64,000 nucleotides of DNA from Flavobacterium urumqiense (GTDB taxonomy: Bacteria; Bacteroidota; Bacteroidia; Flavobacteriales; Flavobacteriaceae): contig NZ_FNVP01000001.1 of assembly GCF_900108015.1 (NCBI RefSeq), positions 434,001 through 498,000 of the forward strand. The letters run 5' to 3'. The position numbers and the translations under genes are program-made. The notes under the pieces were generated by a model, which saw nothing but the letters and a program-made list of their open reading frames with translations, was not told the DNA's origin and ran no database searches. The first letter of the stretch is position 1. Each line of letters begins with the position of its first letter. Of this stretch, positions 16,744 through 25,955 are shown piece by piece.

Positions 16744-17892
16744 TTATTTTTTGTGAATTAAACGGGTAAGTTTGATTGATAAATCGGTTAAAATTATTTT
16801 TGCATTTCCATTGCGTTCAATATGATACATAGCATCCGAAAGTTCCTGAAAGATATCATTTATATTATTGCCATTGACAAAGGGGGCAAAATTCTCGAGT
16901 TTGAAGTTCTCCACTTGCGGTTCTATATAAACTAAACTTGGAGTTTGATAATTCAACAACAATGCTTGACGGAACATATCAATACAAAAGTGTAAAAATT
17001 TCTTTTGGGTCTCTCTTCCCAAAGCTGCAATTTGCTCGCTCCATCGGATCAAATCCTGAATTGCTGCGGCATTTTCTTTGGCTCTAAAAGCGGCACGAAC
17101 CCAATCAACAAACCATTTTTCAAAAAAAACAGATTCGCTGTCCGGTTGCAGTAATTGAAGTGCTTTGTTATAATTTCCCTGTGCTTGGTGCGCTATTTTT
17201 ACAGCCGTTTTAGAGTCAATATTTTCTCTTAAAACTAGGGCTTCAGCAATTGTTTTTTCTGGTAAACCATTAAAATGTAAAACCTGGCAACGGGAACGAA
17301 TCGTTTGAATGATATCTTCTTCGTTTTCCGAAATCAAGATAAAAACGGTTTTATCAGTAGGTTCTTCCAATAATTTCAATAATTTGTTGGAAGCGGCAGT
17401 GTTTAATTTATCAGCCATCCAAATAACCATTACTTTATATCCTCCTTCATAGGATTTTAAGGCCAAAGATTTTAGGATTTCTTGTGCGTCGTCGACTCTA
17501 ATTTCCCCCTGTTTATTTTTAACGCCAAGAGTTTGATACCAATCAAATAAGCTTCCGTAAAGATTTTCGGTTAAAAACTGTCGCCATTCTGTAATGAAAT
17601 CAATGCTTTTTGGCTTTGTCTTCACCTCTTCTGTGCTTACGGTCGGGTAAATAAAATGCAAATCCGGATGAGAAATTTTATTGAATTTCAGGTTACACGC
17701 TTCGTTTGAACCCAAGTTTTCTGCGTTTTGATTGCTGCAAATAATATATTGCGCATAAGCGATCGCCATAGCTAAAGTGCCGCTTCCTTCAGGACCAACG
17801 AACAATTGTGCGTGGGGAATTCTGCCCAGATTAGCACTTTTTGTCAAATGACTTTTAATATGTTCCTGACCTAAAATTTCTGAAAATTGCAT
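16744..17892 (-). CDS. holB: DNA polymerase III subunit delta' (clamp loader)
   Basis: 382 residues. The N-terminal AAA+ domain starts FSEILGQEHIKSHL. It carries the degenerate nucleotide-binding loop GPEGSG (33-38) expected of delta', which does not hydrolyse ATP. The sensor-1-like segment NKLLKLLEEPTDKTVFILIS and the arginine region TIRSRCQ follow. Delta' is the stator of the clamp loader that places the sliding clamp at the fork. It is probably the first gene of a holB-doxX transcript. Confidence 0.9.
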   Translation of the reverse strand: MQFSEILGQEHIKSHLTKSANLGRIPHAQLFVGPEGSGTLAMAIAYAQYIICSNQNAENLGSNEACNLKFNKISHPDLHFIYPTVSTEEVKTKPKSIDFITEWRQFLTENLYGSLFDWYQTLGVKNKQGEIRVDDAQEILKSLALKSYEGGYKVMVIWMADKLNTAASNKLLKLLEEPTDKTVFILISENEEDIIQTIRSRCQVLHFNGLPEKTIAEALVLRENIDSKTAVKIAHQAQGNYNKALQLLQPDSESVFFEKWFVDWVRAAFRAKENAAAIQDLIRWSEQIAALGRETQKKFLHFCIDMFRQALLLNYQTPSLVYIEPQVENFKLENFAPFVNGNNINDIFQELSDAMYHIERNGNAKIILTDLSIKLTRLIHKK

Positions 17893-17896
17893 AAAG

Positions 17897-17904
17897 CAAA
17901 GATA
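17897..17904 (-). promoter_or_regulatory. Candidate -7 box (TATCTTTG) directly before holB
   Basis: On the minus strand TATCTTTG fits TAnnTTTG with only 4 bp to the ATG, again suggesting a leaderless transcript. No -33 TTG at consensus spacing. Confidence 0.35.
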
Positions 17905-18178
17905 GAAGAAAATGGTTTAGTCTAAAATTTTAGGGCGCAAAGTTTCACGTTAGGAAGTTTGTAAAATGACAGTTGAATCAAGATGTTTTTTCGTTATTTA
18001 AATTAACATATTTCAGGATTAAAAAACAGTTATACTTATAAAAAGAAACATTTTTTATTAATTTACATCGATTTCGTTACTAAGTATGGGATTTATTTGA
18101 TTTCATCAAATTTATTAATAGTCTAAAAGTTCTATATATGTTATCATTTCAAAAACAAACAAACTAAAAATAGACCTT

Positions 18179-19366
18179 ATGAAAACTTTAAACGATTTTG
18201 ATTTCAAAAATAAAAAAGCCATAATCCGCGTAGATTTTAATGTGCCTTTGGACGAAAATTTTAATGTGACAGATGCCACTCGTATCGAAGCTGCAAAACC
18301 TACAATTGATGCAATTCTTGCTCAGGGCGGAAGCGTAATTTTAATGTCTCATTTAGGCAGACCATCAGGTGTTGAAGAAAAATATTCATTGAAACATATT
18401 CTAAAAACTACGTCAGAAATACTTGGAGTTCCAGTTCAGTTTGCTTCAGATTGTATTGGTTCTGTCGCTAAAGATGCCGCTGCTAAATTACAGGTTGGGG
18501 AAGTTTTATTATTAGAAAATTTACGTTTTCATAGCGAGGAAGAAGCAGGAGATGTTGCCTTTGCAAAAGAATTAGCGTCACTTGGTGATATTTATGTTAA
18601 CGATGCTTTTGGAACAGCACACAGAGCACACGCTTCGACTACAATTATAGCTCAGTTTTTCCCAACTGAAAAATGTTTCGGATTATTATTGGCTAAAGAA
18701 ATCGAAAGCTTAAACAAAGTTTTGAAAAATAGCGAAAAACCAGTAACTGCAGTTCTTGGTGGATCTAAAGTTTCCTCTAAAATTACGGTTATCGAGAATA
18801 TTTTGGATAAAGTAGACCACTTGATTATTGGTGGTGGAATGACATTTACTTTCGTGAAAGCGTTAGGAGGTAAAATTGGAGATTCTATTTGTGAAGATGA
18901 CAAACAAGAATTGGCATTGGAAATTTTGAGATTAGCTAAAGAAAAAGGAGTTCAAATCCATATTCCTGTTGACGTCGTTGCTGCAAATGCATTTTCAAAT
19001 ACTGCCGATACTCAAATTGTTGACGTAAAAGAAATTCCTGATGGATGGCAAGGACTTGATGCTGGACCAAAATCATTGGAAAACTTCAAAAAAGTAATCA
19101 TGGAGTCTAAAACTATACTTTGGAATGGACCATTAGGCGTTTTTGAATTGGAGAGTTTTGCTAATGGAACAATTGCTCTTGGTAAATATATTGCAGCTGC
19201 TACAGAAAATGGCGCCTTTTCTCTTGTAGGAGGTGGCGATTCAGTTGCTGCAGTAAAACAATTTGGGTTAGAAGATAAGATGAGTTATGTTTCTACTGGT
19301 GGAGGCGCTATGCTGGAAATGCTGGAAGGTAAAGTATTGCCGGGAATTGCTGCTATCCTCGAATAA
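18179..19366 (+). CDS. pgk: Phosphoglycerate kinase
   Basis: Converts 1,3-bisphosphoglycerate and ADP to 3-phosphoglycerate and ATP in glycolysis. Family signatures are all present: [48 protein letters not shown] and the C-terminal [13 protein letters not shown]. Length 395 is normal. The 286-bp upstream region holds no gene and no clear TAnnTTTG box. Downstream lies a LysM-domain remnant. Confidence 0.97.
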   Translation: MKTLNDFDFKNKKAIIRVDFNVPLDENFNVTDATRIEAAKPTIDAILAQGGSVILMSHLGRPSGVEEKYSLKHILKTTSEILGVPVQFASDCIGSVAKDAAAKLQVGEVLLLENLRFHSEEEAGDVAFAKELASLGDIYVNDAFGTAHRAHASTTIIAQFFPTEKCFGLLLAKEIESLNKVLKNSEKPVTAVLGGSKVSSKITVIENILDKVDHLIIGGGMTFTFVKALGGKIGDSICEDDKQELALEILRLAKEKGVQIHIPVDVVAANAFSNTADTQIVDVKEIPDGWQGLDAGPKSLENFKKVIMESKTILWNGPLGVFELESFANGTIALGKYIAAATENGAFSLVGGGDSVAAVKQFGLEDKMSYVSTGGGAMLEMLEGKVLPGIAAILE

Positions 19367-19420
19367 TATAATTCAAATTTGAAATTATTTTAGCGAATTT
19401 AAAATAATAGGATAATTTAG

Positions 19421-19507
19421 CTGTTCGCAATTTCAGACCTTACTAAATGGAATGATATTCGTGGGGAAGATATTAAACCTGGAATGAAGCTAAAAATATA
19501 CAGATAA
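19421..19507 (+). pseudogene. Remnant of a C-terminal LysM domain
   Basis: Between an in-frame TAG at 19418 and a TAA at 19505, the frame reads LFAISDLTKWNDIRG and then EDIKPGMKLKIYR. This matches the second half of a LysM peptidoglycan-binding repeat with its terminal basic residues. There is no start codon and no upstream part of a gene. The best reading is the last 28 codons of a deleted LysM-containing gene, perhaps a lytic transglycosylase, left between pgk and the DUF4837 gene. Confidence 0.6.
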
Positions 19508-19522
19508 TACAATAAACTTCTA

Positions 19523-19530
19523 TAAATTTG
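19523..19530 (+). promoter_or_regulatory. Candidate -7 box (TAAATTTG) for the DUF4837 gene
   Basis: The octamer fits TAnnTTTG, 25 bp before the ATG and just after the LysM remnant. No -33 TTG found. Confidence 0.35.
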
Positions 19531-19555
19531 GGTTTTATTTCACAATTAAATTATA

Positions 19556-20533
19556 ATGAATAAAGCCCATTTTTTATTTCTTTTTATTTTCTTCATCTTC
19601 TTTTCCTGTGAAAAGAAAAATGATAATTTACCTCGAATAACAACTGGGAAAATTAATACGATTTCTGTTATTATTGACGATCAGTTATGGAATGGAGAAG
19701 TGGGAGACAGTATCCGAAATAAGTTTGCTTCACCAGTTATTGGTCTACCTCAAGAAGAACCTCTTTTTTCCATAAATCAATATCCGATTAAACTACTGGA
19801 AGGTTTCATGACCGATAACAGAGCAATTATAGTAGTAAAAAAAGGAGATGAAAATAAGTTTGAAATAAAGAAAAATAAGTACGCATCACCTCAAAATGTG
19901 TTTCATATTTCAGGGAAGACAGGAACTGATATAATAGAAATCCTCGAAAAGAATGCTCCAAAAATGATTTTGCTAATCAAGGAAACAGAAATTGCCGAAA
20001 GCCAGAGAATTAATAGCCAATCACTATTAAATCCGAAACTTATTGCCAATAAGTTCCATATTTCACTACAAATTCCTTCTAACTATGCCTATATACTTCA
20101 TAAAAGTAAATTTATGTGGTTAAAAAAGGAAATTATCGGCGGTAATACAAGTTTGTTGATTTATGAAGTTCCAATAACTTCCATAAAAAAGAATTCCAAT
20201 TTAATTGTCAGTATTATTAAAATGCGTGATTCAATTGCTAATTTATATATTAGTGGTACGGAGCCAAAATCTAATATGATTACGGAAGAGGCTTATGCAC
20301 CTTATCTTTTCAAAATTACACTTGATGGAAAAAAAACGTATGAGACTAAAGGAACGTGGGAGCTAAAAAATGATTTTATGGCGGGACCTTTTATCAATTA
20401 TGCCATTTTTGACAAGGAAAATAATAGATTTTTGGTGTTGGAGGGTTTCTGTTACGCGCCTTCAAAAGAGAAACGGGATTTGATGCATGAATTAGAATCC
20501 ATCATAAAATCGGTTGTTGTTTTGAAAAATTGA
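19556..20533 (+). CDS. DUF4837 family lipoprotein
   Basis: 325 residues with a lipoprotein signal ending in FFSC (Cys18). The mature part fits the Bacteroidota DUF4837 family (ISVIIDDQLWNGEVGD near residue 38, an AYAPYLFKITLDGK-like pattern near the C-terminus). Function unknown; likely in the periplasm or at the inner leaflet of the outer membrane. The preceding LysM gene has decayed, so any functional partner encoded there is gone. Confidence 0.75.
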   Translation: MNKAHFLFLFIFFIFFSCEKKNDNLPRITTGKINTISVIIDDQLWNGEVGDSIRNKFASPVIGLPQEEPLFSINQYPIKLLEGFMTDNRAIIVVKKGDENKFEIKKNKYASPQNVFHISGKTGTDIIEILEKNAPKMILLIKETEIAESQRINSQSLLNPKLIANKFHISLQIPSNYAYILHKSKFMWLKKEIIGGNTSLLIYEVPITSIKKNSNLIVSIIKMRDSIANLYISGTEPKSNMITEEAYAPYLFKITLDGKKTYETKGTWELKNDFMAGPFINYAIFDKENNRFLVLEGFCYAPSKEKRDLMHELESIIKSVVVLKN

Positions 20534-20582
20534 TTTTTATTTTCTTTAATTTGCATTTTATAAATAGTTTAAAAAGCGCACG

Positions 20583-21026
20583 ATGTTAAAATGGAGTATA
20601 AAGCCTTTTGAGGCACTTTCTGTTCACGAACTATATGATTTGTTACGATTACGAAGCGAAATTTTTGTAGTAGAACAAAACTGTGTTTATCTTGACCTTG
20701 ATGGCAAGGATAAGGTGGCATTGCATCTCTTTGGAGAATTCGAAGGGAAAATTGTAGCTCATGCCAGACTTTTTAAGGCAGGAATCAGTTTTGATAATGC
20801 TTCCATTGGCAGAGTAACCGTTGATGCGAATTATCGCGATAAAAAATGGGGTCATGACTTAATGCATGAAGCCATTACTGGTGTTCTGCTTCATTTTGGC
20901 GAAAGCAAAATCACCATTGGAGCTCAATTATATTTGAAAAAATTCTACGAAAGTCATGATTTTATTCAAACCAGCGAAATGTATTTAGAAGATGATATTC
21001 CGCATATTGAGATGAAAAGAGAGTAA
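20583..21026 (+). CDS. elaA: ElaA-type GNAT N-acetyltransferase
   Basis: 147 residues with the ElaA pattern: LLRLRSEIFVVEQNCVYLDLD near the N-terminus, then the acetyl-CoA-binding strand IGRVTVDANYRDKKWG and a C-terminal IPHIEMKRE. Substrate unknown for the family. Its stop codon abuts the convergent stop codon of the OmpA-domain gene with no base between them. Confidence 0.85.
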   Translation: MLKWSIKPFEALSVHELYDLLRLRSEIFVVEQNCVYLDLDGKDKVALHLFGEFEGKIVAHARLFKAGISFDNASIGRVTVDANYRDKKWGHDLMHEAITGVLLHFGESKITIGAQLYLKKFYESHDFIQTSEMYLEDDIPHIEMKRE

Positions 21027-21833
21027 TTATATTTTCAAAATAAGAAATTCTACTCTTCTATCCAAAGATTCTTCTTTTCCAAGAGGGAATTTATTGCCGC
21101 AACCTTTATAGCTCATCCGAAGACTGTTAATATTTTTTGATATTAGATATTTAAAGACATTCCGGGCACGATTCAGTGAAAGTTTTCTTTCATGAGTAGC
21201 TTCATCTATTGCATCGTCAAAATTACTGGGTGTGCAACAGACATGGCCTCTAATTTCAAATTGCAGTGTTTGATGTTTTTGCAACAGCAAAGCAATTTTA
21301 TCTAATTCTTTTTTTGATACTAAAGTGAGTTCGCTTCTTCCTAATGCAAAAAGAATGTTTTCTAAATAGATACGATCGCCAACCTTTTGGTTTTCTCGAA
21401 AGGAATTATAAATGCCTTTACCATAACTATTTTTCTTGACAACAAATAAGTCAACTCGTCTGTTTTTATAACGGATTTCTGTTAGGTTATCAATAGAGTC
21501 CGTTTGTATAATTACACGTCCTTTTCCCTCAATAATGACAATTTTATTTTTATTAAAACCATTATAAGTTAGAATGTCCTGGACCGTTTTTACTCTGCTT
21601 TTTGACAATTTATAATTATAATCGTTGTCTCCTCGGTCATCACAATACCCGTAAATTTGAATAGATTCTATTTTAGAAGTATCTGCATTTTTTGCAAAAT
21701 CAATAATAGTTTTAATTTGTTGGTTGTAAAGATCAGATTTGTCAAATTCAAAATACACGGTCTGAACCGGTTTTTCTTGGGCTTTTAGATGGCTAAAAAA
21801 CAATAAAACTAGTATTCGGAAAATAATATTCAT
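21027..21833 (-). CDS. Periplasmic protein with two OmpA-like domains
   Basis: 268 residues: a signal peptide (about 1-18), then two OmpA-like peptidoglycan-binding domains, about 23-138 (YFEFDKSDLYNQQI, YGYCDDRGDNDYN, NRRVDLFV) and 155-268 (ILFALGRSELTLVSKKELD, GHVCCTPSN, DRRVEFLIL). There is no beta-barrel region, so it is probably a soluble or loosely attached cell-wall binder. The start codon overlaps the upstream S41 protease stop by one base, indicating coupling in the rnpA operon. Confidence 0.82.
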   Translation of the reverse strand: MNIIFRILVLLFFSHLKAQEKPVQTVYFEFDKSDLYNQQIKTIIDFAKNADTSKIESIQIYGYCDDRGDNDYNYKLSKSRVKTVQDILTYNGFNKNKIVIIEGKGRVIIQTDSIDNLTEIRYKNRRVDLFVVKKNSYGKGIYNSFRENQKVGDRIYLENILFALGRSELTLVSKKELDKIALLLQKHQTLQFEIRGHVCCTPSNFDDAIDEATHERKLSLNRARNVFKYLISKNINSLRMSYKGCGNKFPLGKEESLDRRVEFLILKI

Positions 21834-23470
21834 TAAATTTTCAAAATAGATTTATACTCTGAATTGTTATCTAAAATCGTAATAGCTTTTTTAACTTCTG
21901 TATTATTTTTGATGTAATATTGATACAAACCCTCTTGGTATTGGTATCTTTTTATAATTTCATCTAAAATAAGATTCTTGATTTCTTTCTGATTTTTATC
22001 CAATAATAGGTCTTCGCTTTTTTGAAGTGCGCCAAGCAATTGTTGGTATTCTACGGTGATAGATTCCTCTATCTTTTCTTTTTTGGCTATAGCCAAAGTA
22101 TTTTTCAATGCCAACTCGGTTTCCGTGTCAAAAGAGAATTTTTGGGATTTTAAAAACTGTTTAAAGTCTGAATAATCGGAATCAGAAATCGATGGGATGC
22201 GATCCCCTAAAGTTGGATTTTTATAATAATAACGAGTTACATAATTAAAAATCCCGTCATTTTTGATTAAGGCATTAGTGACTGGACTTAATTTTGTTTC
22301 AGTAAGTTCTATATCTGGCTGAATACCACCTCCATCATAAACTGTTCTTCCTTTTCGGGTTTTGAATGCGTTATATTTTTTTTCTTCAGTTCTTGGAGCC
22401 ACGCCATTTTTGTCTTTATGAGCATAATCTAAAGCTTGAATACACCTTCCTGAAGGCGTGTAATAACGTGCAATTGTAACTTTTAGTTGCGTTCCATAAG
22501 TTAAATCAACAGGTCTTTGCACTAAACCTTTTCCGTAACTTCTGCTGCCCAATACAACTGCGCGATCCAAATCCTGCAAGGCACCGGAAACAATTTCAGA
22601 AGCAGATGCACTTTTGCCATTAACGATAATAATTAATGGTATCTCAGTGTCAACAGGCTCTTTGGTTGTCTTGTAGGTATTATTGTGTTTTTCTATTTTT
22701 GATTTTGTAGTTACAATGATTTCGTTTTTTGGAACAAAGAGATTACAAATATTCACAGCTTCATTCAAAAGTCCGCCTGGGTTGTCTCTTAAATCTAAGA
22801 TAATTCTTTCGGCACCTTCCTTTTTTAATTGTTCTAGTGCCTCTTTTGTTTCAAGGGCAGCCTTTTTATTGAAATGCAATAAAACGATATAGCCTGTTTT
22901 TGCGTCAATTTTTCCAAAAAACGGCACCGACTTTATTTCAACTTCGTCAAGTACAATTTGGGTAATATTTGTTTTGCCTTGGCGGATGTATTTTATGTCT
23001 ACCTTAGTGTTTTTTGCGCCTTTTAAGAGTTGTGAGGCATCTTCTTTGAAATCTGACAATAGCACATCGCCTATTTGAATAATTTCATCACCGGGCTTGA
23101 GTCCTGCTTTATCGGCAGGGAAATTTTTATATATTTCTTTTACCGTAAGCTTGTCCTCTTTCCGAGTTAATAAAGCACCAATTCCAGTATATTCTCCTGT
23201 ATTATTAATTTTAAATTTTACGACATCCTGTTCATTGAAATATACGGTATAAGGATCCAGACTTCCTAACATTCCATTGATGGCTTTGTCCATTAACTCA
23301 CCAGGATTCGTCTCGTCAACATAATTCTTATTGACTTCTTTAAAAAGCGTTGTGAATATCTCTATTTGCTTTGCAATTTCAAAAAAATCGTCCTTGAAAC
23401 TCGCTCCAATAAATAGAAATGCTGAGGCAGCAACTGGAATTATGAATTTTTTTTGGAAAAAGAAGTTCAT
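21833..23470 (-). CDS. S41 family C-terminal processing peptidase (CtpA/Tsp-like)
   Basis: 545 residues: an N-terminal signal/anchor (7-24), then a PDZ domain (about 85-165, GIGALLTRKEDKLTV to GDVLLSD). The S41 catalytic core follows, with Ser289 in GKSASASE and Lys314 in SYGKG. A helical C-terminal extension covers about 430-545. It cleaves periplasmic proteins from their C-terminal ends. Second gene of the rnpA operon. Confidence 0.92.
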   Translation of the reverse strand: MNFFFQKKFIIPVAASAFLFIGASFKDDFFEIAKQIEIFTTLFKEVNKNYVDETNPGELMDKAINGMLGSLDPYTVYFNEQDVVKFKINNTGEYTGIGALLTRKEDKLTVKEIYKNFPADKAGLKPGDEIIQIGDVLLSDFKEDASQLLKGAKNTKVDIKYIRQGKTNITQIVLDEVEIKSVPFFGKIDAKTGYIVLLHFNKKAALETKEALEQLKKEGAERIILDLRDNPGGLLNEAVNICNLFVPKNEIIVTTKSKIEKHNNTYKTTKEPVDTEIPLIIIVNGKSASASEIVSGALQDLDRAVVLGSRSYGKGLVQRPVDLTYGTQLKVTIARYYTPSGRCIQALDYAHKDKNGVAPRTEEKKYNAFKTRKGRTVYDGGGIQPDIELTETKLSPVTNALIKNDGIFNYVTRYYYKNPTLGDRIPSISDSDYSDFKQFLKSQKFSFDTETELALKNTLAIAKKEKIEESITVEYQQLLGALQKSEDLLLDKNQKEIKNLILDEIIKRYQYQEGLYQYYIKNNTEVKKAITILDNNSEYKSILKI

Positions 23471-23578
23471 GGGTTTCGTTTAACTAAATTTGTTACCGCT
23501 AAAATAAGAATAAATAGTTAATAATAATTAAAGTATTGTATATAAAGGTTATATTGCTTAATTAGGGTAAGATAAAAA

Positions 23579-24004
23579 TTATAGTTCTTGTAAACCCGGG
23601 ATGTTTTCTGGTAATGAAGTTTTTATGTTTTGTTGCACAAATTTCTCAAACAATTGAATTGTCTTAGTATTAATTTCCTCATAAGATAAACGGTCTTTGC
23701 TTTGGTAAAATAACATAAATGCATATGGTTTATCCAGATTGTCCAGCAATAGATGTTTGTTGAGTCGGTAGGTTTCGCGTAGCACACGTTTGAAATAATT
23801 TCGGTCAACGGCTTTTTTAAAGTGTTTTTTTGAAACTGAAACCCCCATCTTGATTTTTTGTCCCGAAGTTTCGTAATTCTCCAATGAACCAGAATAATAG
23901 ACTAAACGAAGTGGATATTTAGATACAGATTTCCCCTCGGAAAATAATAAGCCAATGGTAATTTTACTTTTTAGCTTTTCGTTTTTTGGATAAGTGAAGT
24001 TCAT
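23579..24004 (-). CDS. rnpA: Ribonuclease P protein component
   Basis: 141 residues. The basic helix signature KKAVDRNYFKRVLRETYR and the N-terminal FSEGKSVSKYPLRLVYY match RnpA, which assists the RNase P RNA in tRNA 5' processing. In many bacteria rpmH lies immediately upstream; here the upstream neighbour is a divergent acyltransferase gene. It is followed 108 bp later by the S41 protease gene. Confidence 0.93.
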   Translation of the reverse strand: MNFTYPKNEKLKSKITIGLLFSEGKSVSKYPLRLVYYSGSLENYETSGQKIKMGVSVSKKHFKKAVDRNYFKRVLRETYRLNKHLLLDNLDKPYAFMLFYQSKDRLSYEEINTKTIQLFEKFVQQNIKTSLPENIPGLQEL

Positions 24005-24036
24005 TTTAGGAGAAAAAAGACATGGATTTTAGCCCA

Positions 24037-24044
24037 CAAAGTTA
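24037..24044 (-). promoter_or_regulatory. Candidate -7 box (TAACTTTG) for rnpA
   Basis: The minus-strand octamer fits TAnnTTTG, 32 bp upstream of the rnpA start. No -33 TTG at standard spacing. Back to back with the acyltransferase -7 box. Confidence 0.35.
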
Positions 24045-24105
24045 CAATTAAACCATGAGTCTGTATATTGTTTGGGATTTAAAATCGGGCTAAAAATATA
24101 TTTCT

Positions 24106-24113
24106 TACTTTTG
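24106..24113 (+). promoter_or_regulatory. Candidate -7 box (TACTTTTG) for the second acyltransferase gene
   Basis: It fits TAnnTTTG, 17 bp before the ATG at 24131. It overlaps the alternative GTG start at 24113, which argues for the ATG. Confidence 0.4.
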
Positions 24114-24130
24114 TGGCTAATTTTTTAAGC

Positions 24131-24865
24131 ATGCAAAAACTATTTTCGTATCCGATCTCTATAATTTATTACTTGTTTTTTGGTCTTATATTGGTCATTT
24201 TTCATCCTATTCAATGGTTTTGTTTTACTTTTTTTGGTTATCAGGCGCACAAAAAAAGTGTGGATTACATGAATTTTCTTTTAGTGCGATGTACCAATAT
24301 TTTAGGAACTAGCTATAAATTTGAAAATATAAAAAATATTCCTGAAAATGTCCCTTTGATATTTGTTTCAAATCATCAAAGTCTTTACGATATTATCGCG
24401 ATGATTTGGTATTTACGGCGTTTTCATTGTAAATTTGTAAGCAAGAAAGAATTAGGAAAAGGGATTCCAAGTGTTTCTTATAATTTGCGACATGGAGGTT
24501 CCGTACTGATTGATCGTAAAGACCCTAAACAGGCCATTCCTATTATTAAAGGTTTGTCTGAATATATTGAAAAATATAAGCGTTCAGCCGTTATTTTCCC
24601 AGAAGGAACGCGAAGTAAAACCGGTAAAGCAAAGGAGTTTTCCCAAAGCGGGCTAAAAATATTATGTAAATATGCACCATCTGCTTATGTGGTTCCGATA
24701 ACTATAAACAATTCTTGGAAAATCGTTAAATACGGATTTTTTCCCCTAGGTTTAGGAAATCACCTTACCTTTGTAATTCATAAACCATTAGCAGTGAAAG
24801 ATTATAGTTTTGAAGAGCTAATGGAAAAAACAGAAAAAACTGTTGTTCAAGGAATAAAAATTTAA
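24131..24865 (+). CDS. Lysophospholipid acyltransferase (PlsC-like)
   Basis: 244 residues from the ATG at 24131; the longer GTG frame would begin inside the -7 box. An N-terminal membrane segment is followed by the catalytic motif NHQSLYD (His and Asp four residues apart) and the substrate motif FPEGTRSKTG. It is the canonical 1-acylglycerol-3-phosphate acyltransferase type, with a better FPEGTR match than the paralogue at 13773. The acyl-ACP desaturase gene follows 11 bp downstream, so both probably serve membrane lipid synthesis. Confidence 0.9.
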   Translation: MQKLFSYPISIIYYLFFGLILVIFHPIQWFCFTFFGYQAHKKSVDYMNFLLVRCTNILGTSYKFENIKNIPENVPLIFVSNHQSLYDIIAMIWYLRRFHCKFVSKKELGKGIPSVSYNLRHGGSVLIDRKDPKQAIPIIKGLSEYIEKYKRSAVIFPEGTRSKTGKAKEFSQSGLKILCKYAPSAYVVPITINNSWKIVKYGFFPLGLGNHLTFVIHKPLAVKDYSFEELMEKTEKTVVQGIKI

Positions 24866-24876
24866 TTTATTATATA

Positions 24877-25866
24877 ATGTCAATAAAAAACATTCGATTA
24901 GAAGTAATGCAGTTTTTGGAAAAAAACGTGGATAGCTTTGTTGATCAGTATCTAATCCCAGTAGAAAAAATATGGCAACCTTCTGATTTTTTGCCTAATT
25001 CTGAAAGTGATACTTTTTTTGATGAGGTTAAGGAATTACGTGAAATTGCAAAAGAATTACCTTATGATTTCTGGGTAACTTTAGTTGGTGATACCATAAC
25101 CGAAGAAGCGCTACCAACCTACGAATCTTGGTTAATGGATGTAGATGGTATTGATAACGTTGAGAGAAATGGATGGTCTAAATGGATCAGACAATGGACC
25201 GGTGAGGAAAACCGTCACGGTGATTTGCTTAATAAATACTTGTATTTGTCCGGTCGTGTGAACATGCGTGAAATCGAAATGACGACACAACACCTTATAA
25301 ATGATGGTTTTGATATTGGTACCGGAAGAGACCCGTATAAAAACTTTGTTTATACCAGTTTTCAAGAATTGGCAACCTATGTTTCTCACAATAGAGTGGC
25401 ACAAATGGCGAAGAAATATGGGGATAACAAACTGTCTAAAATGTGTAAAATGATTGCTGGTGACGAAATGCGCCATCATCATGCCTACAGCGAATTTGTG
25501 AACCGAATTTTTCAAGTTGACCCGAGCGAAATGATGCTTGCTTTTCAATATATGATGAAAGCAAAAATTGTTATGCCAGCTCATTTCTTGAGAGAATCAG
25601 GGCAAAAAATCAGTACTGCTTTTGAACAGTTTTCTGATTCGGCGCAACGAATTGGAGTTTATACCGCTGCGGATTATGTAGATATTATGCAAAAGTTAAT
25701 TGACAAATGGGAAATTGATAAGATTTCAGGTTTGACCGATGAAGCGGAGAAAGCTCGTGATTATTTGATAAAATTGCCGGGAAGAATGGCTAAAATTTCA
25801 GAAAGAATGGTAATACCACAAGAATCTCATATTTTCAAATGGGTAGAGCCTGCTTTAGCAAGATAG
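24877..25866 (+). CDS. Acyl-ACP desaturase (soluble diiron)
   Basis: 329 residues resembling plant-type stearoyl-ACP desaturases. The two diiron motifs are EENRH (110-114) and DEMRHH (196-201), with extra glutamate ligands in TEE (about 77) and QELA (about 164). It introduces a double bond into acyl-ACP using O2 and, presumably, ferredoxin. Operonic with the upstream acyltransferase. A hairpin terminator follows. Confidence 0.9.
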   Translation: MSIKNIRLEVMQFLEKNVDSFVDQYLIPVEKIWQPSDFLPNSESDTFFDEVKELREIAKELPYDFWVTLVGDTITEEALPTYESWLMDVDGIDNVERNGWSKWIRQWTGEENRHGDLLNKYLYLSGRVNMREIEMTTQHLINDGFDIGTGRDPYKNFVYTSFQELATYVSHNRVAQMAKKYGDNKLSKMCKMIAGDEMRHHHAYSEFVNRIFQVDPSEMMLAFQYMMKAKIVMPAHFLRESGQKISTAFEQFSDSAQRIGVYTAADYVDIMQKLIDKWEIDKISGLTDEAEKARDYLIKLPGRMAKISERMVIPQESHIFKWVEPALAR

Positions 25867-25893
25867 ATTTCTGAGTTCGAACTAAGAATAATG

Positions 25894-25935
25894 ATGTTGA
25901 ATTTTGAAGTTGTTGCTTCAGGATTCAACATTTTT
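25894..25935 (+). terminator. Terminator after the acyl-ACP desaturase gene
   Basis: ATGTTGAAT pairs with ATTCAACAT; an inner GAAG/GCTTC pairing extends the stem, and a T-run follows. It lies 27 bp after the stop codon. Confidence 0.7.
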
Positions 25936-25955
25936 AATAAATACCAATTTCACAA

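Noticed and set aside
17941..17953. TTTCACGTTA upstream of holB as a parS site
   Set aside because: It keeps only the left half of the palindrome and loses the central CACGTG.
25132..25584. 150-codon minus-strand ORF in the desaturase gene
   Set aside because: Antisense of the conserved diiron desaturase; His-rich composition simply mirrors its codons.
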